A DNA stretch of 64,000 nt from Aminobacter aganoensis (GTDB lineage Bacteria; Pseudomonadota; Alphaproteobacteria; Rhizobiales; Rhizobiaceae). Numbering within the stretch: position 1 is the stretch's first letter; each line of letters begins with the position of its first letter. The notes beneath the pieces are model-generated. The model was not told where the DNA came from and ran no database searches. It saw only the letters and a list, made by a program, of their open reading frames with translations. The stretch is taken from contig NZ_JACHOU010000007.1 of assembly GCF_014206975.1 (NCBI RefSeq), forward strand, positions 140,230 through 204,229, written 5' to 3'. Positions 1 through 9,194 of this stretch are shown here, piece by piece. Both the position numbers and the translations under genes were made by a program.

Positions 1-20
1 CCTTGGCCCGGGGGATTGCC

Positions 21-1352
21 ATGACCACGCTCGAAGCCGATCTCGAAATCGAGCGCCTTTTGGCGCTTCATCCGAAGGGTTTCGACCTTTCGCTCGACCG
101 CATCACGCGGCTGCTCGAACGCCTCGGCAACCCGCAGGACCACATGCCGCCGGTGATCCACATCGCCGGCACCAACGGCAAGGGCTCGACCGCCGCCTTC
201 TCGCGTGCGTTGCTCGAGGCCTCCGGCCGGCTGGTGCATGTCCACACCTCGCCGCATCTGGTGAACTGGCACGAGCGCTACCGCCTGGCAGCACCCGGCG
301 GCGGCAAGCTGGTCGACGACGACGTTCTGGCCGATGCCGTCCGCCGCGTCGGCGAAGCCAATCGTGGCGAAAAGATCACCGTCTTCGAGATCCTCACCGC
401 CGTCACCTTCGTGCTGTTTTCCGAACATCCGGCCGACGTCTGCATCATCGAGGTCGGGCTTGGCGGGCGCTTCGACGCGACCAACGTCATCAAGCGCCCG
501 GCGTGCTCGGTCATCATGCCGGTGTCGATGGATCACGAGGCCTATCTCGGCGACAAGGTCGAGCTGATCGCCGCCGAAAAGGCCGGCATCATCAAGCGCG
601 GCTGCCCGGTCGTCGTCGGCGCCCAGGAAACCGAAGCGGCGCAGCAGGTGCTGATCGACACCGCCGAGCGGCTCGATTGCCCGCTCGAGGTCTACGGCCA
701 GGATTTCGTCGCCTTCGAGGAAAACGGCCGCATGGTCTACCAGGACGAGAGCGGGCTGATGGACCTTTCGCCGCCACGCCTGCCGGGACGCCACCAGTTT
801 GCCAACGCAGCGGCGGCCATTGCCGCGGTCAAGGCGGCTGGCTTCCCCCTGACCGAGCGCGCCATCGACAAGGCGATGACGTCGGTGGCCTGGCCGGGGC
901 GGATGCAGCGCATGCCGCAAGGCGCGCTAACCGAGCTCGCCCCGAAAGGGGCCGAGGTCTGGATCGACGGCGGCCACAATCCCGGTGCCGGCACAGTGAT
1001 CTCCGAAGCGCTCGCCGAGCAGGAAGAGAAGTCGCCGCGGCCGCTGTTCCTGATCTCCGGCATGATCAACACCAAGGACCAGACCGGCTATTTCAAGCCG
1101 TTCCACGGCATGGCGCGGCATGTCTACACCGTTCCGGTGACGATGAGCGAAAGCGGCGTGCCAAATGAAGAGCTGGCGGTGCGCGCCACCGAGGCCGGGC
1201 TGTCTGCCGAACCTGTCAGTTCGGTCGCCAACGCGTTGATGCTGTTGCGCGATACCTGGAACGAGAACGAGCCGGCACCGCGCATCCTGATCGGCGGCTC
1301 GCTCTATCTCGTCGGCGAGGTGCTGGCCGCGAACGGCACGCCGCCGACCTGA
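21..1352 (+). CDS. folC: Bifunctional folylpolyglutamate synthase / dihydrofolate synthase
   Basis: Adds glutamate to dihydropteroate and to folates in the cytoplasm, the last steps of folate synthesis. The 443-residue product has the FolC P-loop GTNGKGS at residues 50-56 and the usual two-domain Mur-ligase length. I chose the ATG at 21; an in-frame TTG at 3 would add six residues without a visible ribosome site. Bases 1-24 in frame 1 read seven codons and a TGA that overlaps this ATG (ATGA), so an upstream gene, often accD in this group, may end here; that is inference. The gene converges on trxA across a shared terminator. Confidence 0.95.
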   Translation: MTTLEADLEIERLLALHPKGFDLSLDRITRLLERLGNPQDHMPPVIHIAGTNGKGSTAAFSRALLEASGRLVHVHTSPHLVNWHERYRLAAPGGGKLVDDDVLADAVRRVGEANRGEKITVFEILTAVTFVLFSEHPADVCIIEVGLGGRFDATNVIKRPACSVIMPVSMDHEAYLGDKVELIAAEKAGIIKRGCPVVVGAQETEAAQQVLIDTAERLDCPLEVYGQDFVAFEENGRMVYQDESGLMDLSPPRLPGRHQFANAAAAIAAVKAAGFPLTERAIDKAMTSVAWPGRMQRMPQGALTELAPKGAEVWIDGGHNPGAGTVISEALAEQEEKSPRPLFLISGMINTKDQTGYFKPFHGMARHVYTVPVTMSESGVPNEELAVRATEAGLSAEPVSSVANALMLLRDTWNENEPAPRILIGGSLYLVGEVLAANGTPPT

Positions 1353-1369
1353 GCCGTCGACAAGCCAAT

Positions 1370-1398
1370 AAAAAAGCCCGGCACTGCCGGGCTTTTTC
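1370..1398. terminator. Bidirectional intrinsic terminator between folC and trxA
   Basis: Near-perfect inverted repeat: AAAAAGCCCGGCA, one loop base, then TGCCGGGCTTTTT. A-run on the left and T-run on the right let it serve both convergent transcripts. Confidence 0.85.
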
Positions 1399-1418
1399 GT
1401 ATTCAGGCGTCGGATCGG

Positions 1419-1739
1419 TCAGACGTTGCCGTTGATCCAGCTGGACAGGGCGGTCTTGGGCGCGGCGCCAACCTTGATGTCGGCGACTTCGCCATCCTTG
1501 AAGATCATCAGCGTCGGGATCGAGCGCACGCCGAACTGGGCGGCGATCTCGGGGTTCTCGTCGATGTTGACCTTGGTGATCTTCACCTTGCCGGCCATCT
1601 CGTTGGAAATCTCTTCCAGCGACGGGCCGATCATCTTGCAGGGACCGCACCACTCGGCCCAGAAATCGACGACGACGGGCTCCTTGGCCTCGAGCACGCC
1701 GGTCTTGAAATTGCTGTTGTCGATCTTGACGGTGGCCAT
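1419..1739 (-). CDS. trxA: Thioredoxin
   Basis: Small cytoplasmic dithiol reductase. The 106 residues are the standard thioredoxin length, with the active site WCGPC and the redox cysteines at 31 and 34. It lies 74 bp downstream of addA on the same strand and ends against the folC terminator, so it is either the last gene of the divL-addA transcript or has its own promoter in that gap. Confidence 0.96.
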   Translation of the reverse strand: MATVKIDNSNFKTGVLEAKEPVVVDFWAEWCGPCKMIGPSLEEISNEMAGKVKITKVNIDENPEIAAQFGVRSIPTLMIFKDGEVADIKVGAAPKTALSSWINGNV

Positions 1740-1813
1740 GATGCGATCCTCTAGGGGTTAGCTGTCGTGCCATATGTGGTGGTAGGAGGCCCGACGTTCA
1801 AGCAGTTCTTGTG

Positions 1814-4800
1814 TCACGCTTGGGTGAGTCGAGCAAGGGCGGCGTCCATTGCCGCGGGAGGCAGAGCGATCAGCCGGGGCGCTTCGGTGAAGAGCAGGGC
1901 GGCGGTAACCGCCTTGCCGGGATAGAGCGGCTGGAGCAGCGCCCGGTAGAGCGCAAGCTGGACGACATAGGCATTGGGCACCTCGTCGAGCGAGGCCGGC
2001 GGGGCAGCGTTGGTCTTGTAGTCGACGATCAAGACCTCGTCATGCGTGACCGCCAGCCGGTCGATCTTGCCCGACACCGAGCGCGGGTTGCCCCGGATGT
2101 CGAGGCTGCCCATGACCGCAACTTCGGCACGGGAAGCCGGCGCAAACAGCGGTGCGAAATCATCGTCGTCGAGAACGGAGAAAACCGAGGCCAAGGCCGA
2201 GCTTCGCTGCGCATCATCCCAGTGCCGGCTGGCGCGGGCGAGATAACGTTCGGCGGCCTGGCGCCGCTCCGCTGGGTCGAGGCGCGGCAGCATCTGCAGC
2301 AGCCGGTGCAGCGCCGAGCCGCGGGCGATGGCAAAGGCCGGCTCGGCATCGGCATCCAGCACCGGCGAGCGACCTGAAATCACCGGCTCCTCGACCTCCT
2401 CGATCAGCGCCGATGCACCCGACGGTGACAGCGGCCGCGGCAGGTCCTCGAAGGGCGGCGGACGGTCGAACAGGCTTTCGGGCAGCGGAGCCGGCGCGGC
2501 AAATTCGGCCGCCTCGCGTTCGGGCGCGATTTCCGCCGCGCCCGACAAGGGCGTGACCCGGAAGCGATGCACTTCGAGGTCGGCGACGACGGGATGGTCG
2601 CGCAGCTCGCTCTCCGACGCGGCCGACAGCGCCCGGCTGACGATGGAGTGCCAGGTGTTGCTGCCCGGCGCGCGCTTGCCATGGTAGCCACAGACGATGA
2701 GACGATCCTCGGCACGGGTCATGCCGACATAGAGCAGGCGGCGGTATTCGTCGTCGGCCAGTTCGCGCGCGGTGAGAGCCGCCCCCTTGGAAAAGGCATT
2801 GGCGACGTCGGCGCCGGCGCGCCAGAGGTAACCCTTGCCGTGCCAATGTCTTCCGCGCGGCATGAACGGCATCAGGCGTGGCAGATGCTGGTCGCTGAAC
2901 GGCGCCGAGCCGCTGTCGACCAGGAACACCACAGTCGCCTCCAGGCCCTTGGCGGCGTGCGCGGTCATGATGCGGACCTCGTCGCGGGTCTGGTCCATCT
3001 CGCGCTTGATCTCGGGACCGGCGTTTTCCAGCGTCGACAGGAAGGCTTCGAGGCCGGGCAGGCCGGTGCGCTCCTCCGCCAGGCAGAAGTTCAGGAACTC
3101 GTCGAGAATGTCGCCGGCTTCCTGGCCGAGGCGGGAGATCATCTTCTTGCGCACGCCGTCGCGGGCGCGCCCGCCCGAGAGCACGCCGGAATAGAATTCG
3201 AAGACCGGCCGGAAGGCCGCTTCGGTGGCCCAGGCGTCGAGCTGTTTGGCGACCACTTCCAGGGCCGAATCGGTCTCGGCGGCATCACGCAGCGAGGCAA
3301 TCAACGAGCGGCTGCGCGAGCGCTCGGAGGCGAGCGCAAACAGCGCCTCCTCGGAGAAGCCAAAGATCGGGCTGCGCAGCACGGCCGCCAGCGACAGGTC
3401 GTCCTCGGGCTGGATGAGGAAGCGGCCAAGCGCGATCAGGTCCTTGACCGCGATGTGGCCGGGAAGGCTGAGCCGGTCGGCGCCGGCGACCGGGATGTCG
3501 CGGCGCTTGAGGGCGCGTGACAGCGCATGGACGAAGCGGTCGCGCTTGCGCACCAGCACCATGACATCGCCGGCACGCAGGCGTTTTCCCGTGCCCTCGA
3601 TGACCTCGCCGTCGTCGAGCCACTTGCGGATGGTCGCGGCCACCTGTTCGGCCACCACGACGGCCGGGGCATGGGCATGGTCGATGGGCTTGCGCCAGTC
3701 GTCAGGCTCGTCGACCACGTCGGTGCCGACCGAAGGCCAGACCTCGACATAGCCCGGCGCCCCGGCGCGGATGGCCTTGTGGCTGGGCGGTTCGGGCGCA
3801 CGGGTGACGCCACGACGGACCGTCGGATCCTCGAACACGCGGTCGACGGCCGACAGCACGTCATCGGTCGAGCGGAACGACCAGGTCAGCGTGACGTCCT
3901 CGAAGCGCGCTTCGGCGGCGCGGATGCGGGCGGCGAATTCGTGCTTGCTGTCGTCGAAGGATTCGGGCGCCGCCCCCTGGAAGGAATAGATCGACTGCTT
4001 CTCGTCGCCGACGGCGAAGACGGTGCGATGGACATGGTCGCGGGCGCCTGAGCCGGAGAAGAACTCTTCGGCCAACCGCTTCACCACCTCCCACTGGTCG
4101 GGGCTGGTGTCCTGTGCCTCGTCGAGCAGGATGTGGTCGATGCCCTTGTCGAGCTTGTATTGCACCCATGGCCCGGCGTCGGGGCGGGCGAGCAGGTTGA
4201 CCGTGCGGGTGATGAGGTCGTTGAAGTCGAGGAAGCCGCGGCCGGTCTTGAGCCGCTCGTAGCGGGCGATCAGCCAGTCGGCGATGGTGAGGGCGGCGCG
4301 TGTCGCCTCGAGCATGCGGAAATGGGCGAGGCGGTCGGCGGCGCGCATGATCGCCTCCGATGTTGTTTGGTACCGCTCGGGCAGGTCGGGCAGGCGGTCG
4401 AGCAGCGCCTTCTTGAAGGCGCTCTGCGTATAGGGATCGCCGTCGGCCTTGAGGAAGGCGTCAGCGAGCAATCCGAGGCGCCGGATCGGGTCCGGCTCGA
4501 CATAGGCAAGCCGGGCGAAGGGCAGGATGTTGTTGAGCACGCTGCGCGCGTCAGTCGCGTCGGCCGCGGCGGCGAAGGCGTCGAAGAAATCGGGTTCAAA
4601 GCCGGGCAGCGGCCAGATCAAGGCGGCGATGCCTTCGGCGCTGTCGCCCTGGGAAAAGCCGAATTCCTCGTAGAGTGCGCCGAACGGCCAGGCAAAATCC
4701 ATGACCTGGCCGATGAAGGCGCGCAGGCCGTCGCGCTTGGCGACGATCTCGGAGAGCAGGGCGTCGAGCCCCGCCTCGCCGCCGCGCTCCAGCACCATGG

Positions 4801-5344
4801 CGAAGGCCTCGGCCAGTTCGGGATTGGCAGCACCGCCGGTCACCATCTCGCGCCGCGCGGTGGCAAACAGCGTCGCCTCCATCTGCGGGTCGAGCATCTC
4901 GAAATGGGCGGCGATGTTGGCCTCGAGCGGAAACTGGTGCAGCACCGACTCGCAGAAGGCGTGGATGGTCTGGATCTTGAGGCCGCCCGGCGTCTCCAGC
5001 GCCTCGGCGAAGAGCCGGCGGGCACGGCGCAGCATAGGCCGGTCTGGCCGCGCGCCATCGAGGGCGGCGATGCGCTCTGCCAGCTCCAGATCCGGCAGCA
5101 TGGTCCATTCCGACAGGTTGGCGAAGACGCGGTTCGACATGTTGGCGGCGGCGGCGCGCGTGTAGGTCAGGCAGAGGATCTTCGACGGATCGGTGCCGCG
5201 CAGCAAAAGCCGCATAACGCGCTGCGACAGCACGTGGGTCTTGCCCGAGCCGGCATTGGCCGACACCCAGACGGAGTTGCCGGGATCGGAGGCCCGTGCC
5301 TGGCGGTCGGCTGTTTCGGTGGGTACGAAGAACTTCTTCTTCAT
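1814..5344 (-). CDS. addA: AddA helicase-nuclease (double-strand break repair)
   Basis: Large subunit of AddAB, the RecBCD-like enzyme that resects double-strand DNA ends for RecA. The 1176-residue protein begins MKKKFFVPTE, has a UvrD-type Walker A at 29-36 (ANAGSGKT), helicase motifs through the middle, and a RecB-family nuclease motif DYKTN at about 1108-1112. The frame stays open upstream to 5923, but the start at 5344 forms an ATGA overlap with the addB stop and fits the family N-terminus. Translation is probably coupled to addB. Confidence 0.94.
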   Translation of the reverse strand: MKKKFFVPTETADRQARASDPGNSVWVSANAGSGKTHVLSQRVMRLLLRGTDPSKILCLTYTRAAAANMSNRVFANLSEWTMLPDLELAERIAALDGARPDRPMLRRARRLFAEALETPGGLKIQTIHAFCESVLHQFPLEANIAAHFEMLDPQMEATLFATARREMVTGGAANPELAEAFAMVLERGGEAGLDALLSEIVAKRDGLRAFIGQVMDFAWPFGALYEEFGFSQGDSAEGIAALIWPLPGFEPDFFDAFAAAADATDARSVLNNILPFARLAYVEPDPIRRLGLLADAFLKADGDPYTQSAFKKALLDRLPDLPERYQTTSEAIMRAADRLAHFRMLEATRAALTIADWLIARYERLKTGRGFLDFNDLITRTVNLLARPDAGPWVQYKLDKGIDHILLDEAQDTSPDQWEVVKRLAEEFFSGSGARDHVHRTVFAVGDEKQSIYSFQGAAPESFDDSKHEFAARIRAAEARFEDVTLTWSFRSTDDVLSAVDRVFEDPTVRRGVTRAPEPPSHKAIRAGAPGYVEVWPSVGTDVVDEPDDWRKPIDHAHAPAVVVAEQVAATIRKWLDDGEVIEGTGKRLRAGDVMVLVRKRDRFVHALSRALKRRDIPVAGADRLSLPGHIAVKDLIALGRFLIQPEDDLSLAAVLRSPIFGFSEEALFALASERSRSRSLIASLRDAAETDSALEVVAKQLDAWATEAAFRPVFEFYSGVLSGGRARDGVRKKMISRLGQEAGDILDEFLNFCLAEERTGLPGLEAFLSTLENAGPEIKREMDQTRDEVRIMTAHAAKGLEATVVFLVDSGSAPFSDQHLPRLMPFMPRGRHWHGKGYLWRAGADVANAFSKGAALTARELADDEYRRLLYVGMTRAEDRLIVCGYHGKRAPGSNTWHSIVSRALSAASESELRDHPVVADLEVHRFRVTPLSGAAEIAPEREAAEFAAPAPLPESLFDRPPPFEDLPRPLSPSGASALIEEVEEPVISGRSPVLDADAEPAFAIARGSALHRLLQMLPRLDPAERRQAAERYLARASRHWDDAQRSSALASVFSVLDDDDFAPLFAPASRAEVAVMGSLDIRGNPRSVSGKIDRLAVTHDEVLIVDYKTNAAPPASLDEVPNAYVVQLALYRALLQPLYPGKAVTAALLFTEAPRLIALPPAAMDAALARLTQA

Positions 5345-8300
5345 TCCTCGCCCTCCGAACCGCCGTCGCCACCGGCCGACCATTCGAGAACGCGGGCGAG
5401 ATGGTCGTAGTCGCCATCGGTTTCGCCCTCGCGGAAGGGCAGCGCGCGGGAGAGATAGCCCGTCGCCGGATCTTCGTAATGCTGGAGCAGCTGCTCCAGC
5501 CGCGTCCAGGCCTCCTCTGACAGCTCCGCCGCCGACTTGGGCTTGCGGTTGTGTTCGAGGATCGATTCCTCGAACACCTCGCCATTGGGCTTCAGCCTGA
5601 CGAAGGCCAGCTGCGACGGCTCGCGCTGGCCAAGCTCGCGGAAGGCGCCGCGACGGAGCAGCGCGCCTTCGAGCGCCAGCTGCGGCGCGATCAGCGTATG
5701 GGCCTGCGCCTTGGACGGCGACGAGCCGGTCTTGTAGTCGATGATGTCGGCCATGCCGCCGGCGAGCAGGTCGATGCGATCGGCGCGGCCGGACAGCGTG
5801 ATACCGGTGCGGCCGACTTCGGTGGCGGCAGCACCTTCCTCGGCATGGCGGCTGGCGACGGCGGCGGCGCGGCTGCGCTCCCATTCGAGGATGCCTTCTG
5901 CCATGCGCTCGAAACGCGGCCACCAGACCGCCTCGACATCGGCGGGCAAGGCGGCCTCGGCGAAGCAGTGCCTGCCGGCGGCGATGAGCACGTCGAGCGC
6001 CTGCGGCGCGCGCGGGTCGCCGACCGTTGCCGAGAAGAGGTGCAGGATGTCGTGAAACAGCGTGCCGCGCTCGGCTGCGCCGGGATCTCGCACCAGCGGA
6101 TCGACGGGCATCAGCCCAAGGATGCGGCGGGCATAGACGGCGTAGGGGTCGCGGCGCAGCGTCTCGATCTCGGTGACGGAGAAGCGGCGGGGGCGCACCA
6201 CGACCGCCGGCTTGGGCTCCGGTCGGGCAGCGAAATCTGTCTTGTCCCCGGCGTCGAGCTGGCGAGCCCAGCCAAGCAGCGCTGCACCGCGCTGGCGCAA
6301 CACGGCGGCATGGTCGGGACCGACATAAGTCAGCAGGCGCTGCAACCAGCGCGACGGCACGGCCGGCGCGTCGCCCGAGCGGGCGGAGCGCGACAGGACG
6401 ACGTTTTTCGCGCCCAGCGCCATCTGGAAATCATGGGCGGCGAGGCCGATGCGGCGCTCAGGCGGTTCGAGGTCGATGCCCGACTTCATGACCCGCGACA
6501 TGAAACGGTCAGCCTCGGCCTTGCGCGGCCAGCTGCCTTCGTTGAGGGCGCCGATGACCAGCGTGTCGACGGTCAGCAGGCGCGCTTCGAGCGCGCCCCA
6601 GATGGAGATGGCGCGGTCGGCGCCCTGCGACGGCTTCACCGCCTCGGGGGCGACAAGCGCGTCGAGCACGTCGGGCCACTCGACCGCGGCGAAACCGAAC
6701 GATGCCTGGGCCGAGACAAGCCCACGGAGCGCTTCCGCCAACTTGGCGCCGGCGTCGCCGTCATAAAGCACAGCCAGCCCGCCAAGTTCGTCGCGCCCGA
6801 GGTTTTCCAGCGCTTCGACCGTCGCGCGGACGATAGCGCCGAGGTCGACGGCCTCGTCGCCACGCAGTGCGGCGAGCGGCGCCACCGCAGCGACCAGCCG
6901 GGCCGCAACGTCACGCGCGTCTTCGATGCGGCGGACATTGACGCGGTCGAACCAGAAGGGTTTTCGCGACGCGTCGCCGATGCCGGCAAGGCGCCCGTCG
7001 AAATCCTCGGCGAGCCGAGCGACATCGGGCCGGCCAACGCCGCCGCGCAGCACCACAAGCTCGATGGTTTCGGCGGCGCGCCTGACGATGTGGCGATCGA
7101 GCCCGAGCCGCAGCAGCGGATGCTTGAGCAGCGACAGCACGGCGACGGGATCGCCGGGGCGGATCGCCGCCTCGACCATGGTGCGCAGCAGGGCGGCGGG
7201 CGGGGTGTTGGCCAACGGAACGCCGCCGGAATCGTCGGCCTGGATGCCGAAGCGGCGGAGTTCGGCGGCGACGCGGCGGGCAAGGTTACGATCGGAGGTG
7301 ACAAGAGCGGCGCGATGGCCGTCGGCGGCAACGGCCTCGCGTAGCGCGATGGCGATGGCGGCTGCCTCGTCGCGCTCATGGGCGGCTTCGAGCAGCGTGA
7401 TGCCGGCAAGGGCATCCGAAATTTCGGCGTCGCTGACGCTGCCGCGCTTTTCGGCCCAGGCGTCGGTGGTCTCGGCCGGGCGCAGCGCCTCGCCGACGAT
7501 CGTCGCACGGCGGACCAAGGCGGGAGACGGCGTGCCCAGTTCCTCGACGTCGCCGCGCAGGATGCCGATCTTGCCGATCAGCTTGGCGAGGCCGTATTGC
7601 GGATGGCCGAGGACCGAGGCGCGGAGATCGGGCGCGGTGATGGCCTCGAAGGCAACCTCATCGAGCGTCGCGTCGAGCCCGGGCAGGACGACAGCGCCGC
7701 GCGGCAGGCGGGCGATGGCCGCCAACAGTTCGGCGGTCGCAGGAATCGAACCGGTGGACCCGGCGGCGATGACCGGTCCGGCGGGTGGACTGCGCCTGAG
7801 GCGCTCGGCCTCGAGCCGGATCAGGGCGCTGCGATGCGCGGCCGGATTGGACTGATCGCGCTCGGCGAGCAGGTCGGGCCAGACCGAGGTGACGATGGAC
7901 AGGAAGTCGAGCGTGACCTGCCACCAGCTGGACAGCTCGCCGGAGACGAGGCCGCCGAGCTTGGCCCAATCGGAGCCTTCGGTCTCAATCTCGTCCATCA
8001 GCCCGGCGAGATCGCGCGCCAGCCAGATGGCGTCGGCGGCGGAGGCCGGCACCACGACTTCTTCCTCGAACAGCGCGGCGACATGGGCCGGCAAGCGGCG
8101 CTTCCAGGCGCGCACGAGGGGTGCCAGCATGAGCAGCCGATCGACCGACGAGATCGGCGGCGCAAGGTCGAGAGCGCCAGCGCCTTCGGTCTCGAAGGCG
8201 GCCTCGTCCTCGTCGAATTCGCCAAGCGGCTTGATGACCGGCAAAATGGCCGAGCGGCCGCCGGCGGCATCGACGAAGACGCCGCGCAGGGCGCGCGCGG

Positions 8301-8466
8301 CGCGGCGCGTCGGCACGTAGATGGTGACGTCGGCCAGCGCCAGCGGGTCGCCGTCGAAGCGGAAGTCGGGGATCAGGCGGCCGTCGAGCAGGGATGCCGC
8401 CAGCGTCGGCAGGAAGGGCGTGCCGGGCGGGATGGAAAAGACGCGTGGCGACGCGCGGCCGCTCAT
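5341..8466 (-). CDS. addB: AddB exonuclease subunit (double-strand break repair)
   Basis: Partner of AddA in end resection; the 1041-residue length fits alphaproteobacterial AddB. A RecB-like nuclease core (GRADRID, then DYKTG at about 910-914) is visible near the C-terminus. I see no Walker A motif at the N-terminus and only one cysteine, so neither an active ATPase site nor the iron-sulphur cysteines of Bacillus-type AddB are present. Its ATG overlaps the murU stop and its stop overlaps the addA start, both as ATGA. Confidence 0.92.
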   Translation of the reverse strand: MSGRASPRVFSIPPGTPFLPTLAASLLDGRLIPDFRFDGDPLALADVTIYVPTRRAARALRGVFVDAAGGRSAILPVIKPLGEFDEDEAAFETEGAGALDLAPPISSVDRLLMLAPLVRAWKRRLPAHVAALFEEEVVVPASAADAIWLARDLAGLMDEIETEGSDWAKLGGLVSGELSSWWQVTLDFLSIVTSVWPDLLAERDQSNPAAHRSALIRLEAERLRRSPPAGPVIAAGSTGSIPATAELLAAIARLPRGAVVLPGLDATLDEVAFEAITAPDLRASVLGHPQYGLAKLIGKIGILRGDVEELGTPSPALVRRATIVGEALRPAETTDAWAEKRGSVSDAEISDALAGITLLEAAHERDEAAAIAIALREAVAADGHRAALVTSDRNLARRVAAELRRFGIQADDSGGVPLANTPPAALLRTMVEAAIRPGDPVAVLSLLKHPLLRLGLDRHIVRRAAETIELVVLRGGVGRPDVARLAEDFDGRLAGIGDASRKPFWFDRVNVRRIEDARDVAARLVAAVAPLAALRGDEAVDLGAIVRATVEALENLGRDELGGLAVLYDGDAGAKLAEALRGLVSAQASFGFAAVEWPDVLDALVAPEAVKPSQGADRAISIWGALEARLLTVDTLVIGALNEGSWPRKAEADRFMSRVMKSGIDLEPPERRIGLAAHDFQMALGAKNVVLSRSARSGDAPAVPSRWLQRLLTYVGPDHAAVLRQRGAALLGWARQLDAGDKTDFAARPEPKPAVVVRPRRFSVTEIETLRRDPYAVYARRILGLMPVDPLVRDPGAAERGTLFHDILHLFSATVGDPRAPQALDVLIAAGRHCFAEAALPADVEAVWWPRFERMAEGILEWERSRAAAVASRHAEEGAAATEVGRTGITLSGRADRIDLLAGGMADIIDYKTGSSPSKAQAHTLIAPQLALEGALLRRGAFRELGQREPSQLAFVRLKPNGEVFEESILEHNRKPKSAAELSEEAWTRLEQLLQHYEDPATGYLSRALPFREGETDGDYDHLARVLEWSAGGDGGSEGEE

Positions 8467-9194
8467 TGCACCCCTGCCAGGGCCCTTTTCACCGCAGCCT
8501 CGGCCGGCGCGATGGCGTCGGGCGTGCCGACGGTGATCCAGCTGCCCTGCATCTGCATGCCATGGAGGCGGCCGGCCGATATCGCCTCGTCGAAATAGCG
8601 GTTGAGCGAGGCGGGAGTGGCGGTCGCGCCGGCGAAGATGCGAGGGTGGATGATGGCGGCACCGGCATAGATCAGGCCGTCGGGCGCACCCCTGGCACGA
8701 CTCAGCCGGCCGTCCGGTGCGACGAGAAAGTCGGTGCCGCCGAAATGGCCGGTCGCCTGGTCGAGAGCCGCGAGCATGATGAGAATATCCATGCGCTCAT
8801 CGTCCCAGGCAAGGGCGAGGCGGGTGAGATTGGGCTTGCCCTCGTCGATCCAGAAGGTGTCGGCATTGACGATGTAGAACGGTTCGGCGCCGAGCCCGGG
8901 CAGCGCCTTGACGATGCCTCCGGCGGAATCGAGCAGGCCGTCGCGCTCGTCGGAGATGGCGATGCGCGGAGCGATGCGCGAAGCGGCATGCGCGACGATC
9001 TGGTCAGGCAGGTAATGAACGTTGACGACGGCCTTGTCGACGCCCGCTTCGGCAAGGCTGTCGAGGCCCCAGTCGAGCAGGGTCTTGCCGGCAATTTTCA
9101 CCAGCGGCTTGGGGATCGTGTCGGTGATCGGCCGCATGCGCTTGCCGAGACCGGCCGCAAGGACCATGGAGACGGACGGGATCTTGGCACTCAC
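8463..9194 (-). CDS. murU: Sugar-1-phosphate nucleotidyltransferase, MurU-like
   Basis: Probable N-acetylmuramate-1-phosphate uridylyltransferase, which turns recycled MurNAc-1-P into UDP-MurNAc. The N-terminal nucleotide-binding signature LAAGLGKRMRP lies near residues 12-22, followed by the conserved KPL and VNADTF segments of the family. The upstream neighbour carries the matching AmgK-type kinase domain, which is the main reason for preferring MurU over a generic mannose-1-P guanylyltransferase. Start and stop overlap both neighbours by 4 bp. Confidence 0.8.
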   Translation of the reverse strand: MSAKIPSVSMVLAAGLGKRMRPITDTIPKPLVKIAGKTLLDWGLDSLAEAGVDKAVVNVHYLPDQIVAHAASRIAPRIAISDERDGLLDSAGGIVKALPGLGAEPFYIVNADTFWIDEGKPNLTRLALAWDDERMDILIMLAALDQATGHFGGTDFLVAPDGRLSRARGAPDGLIYAGAAIIHPRIFAGATATPASLNRYFDEAISAGRLHGMQMQGSWITVGTPDAIAPAEAAVKRALAGVQ

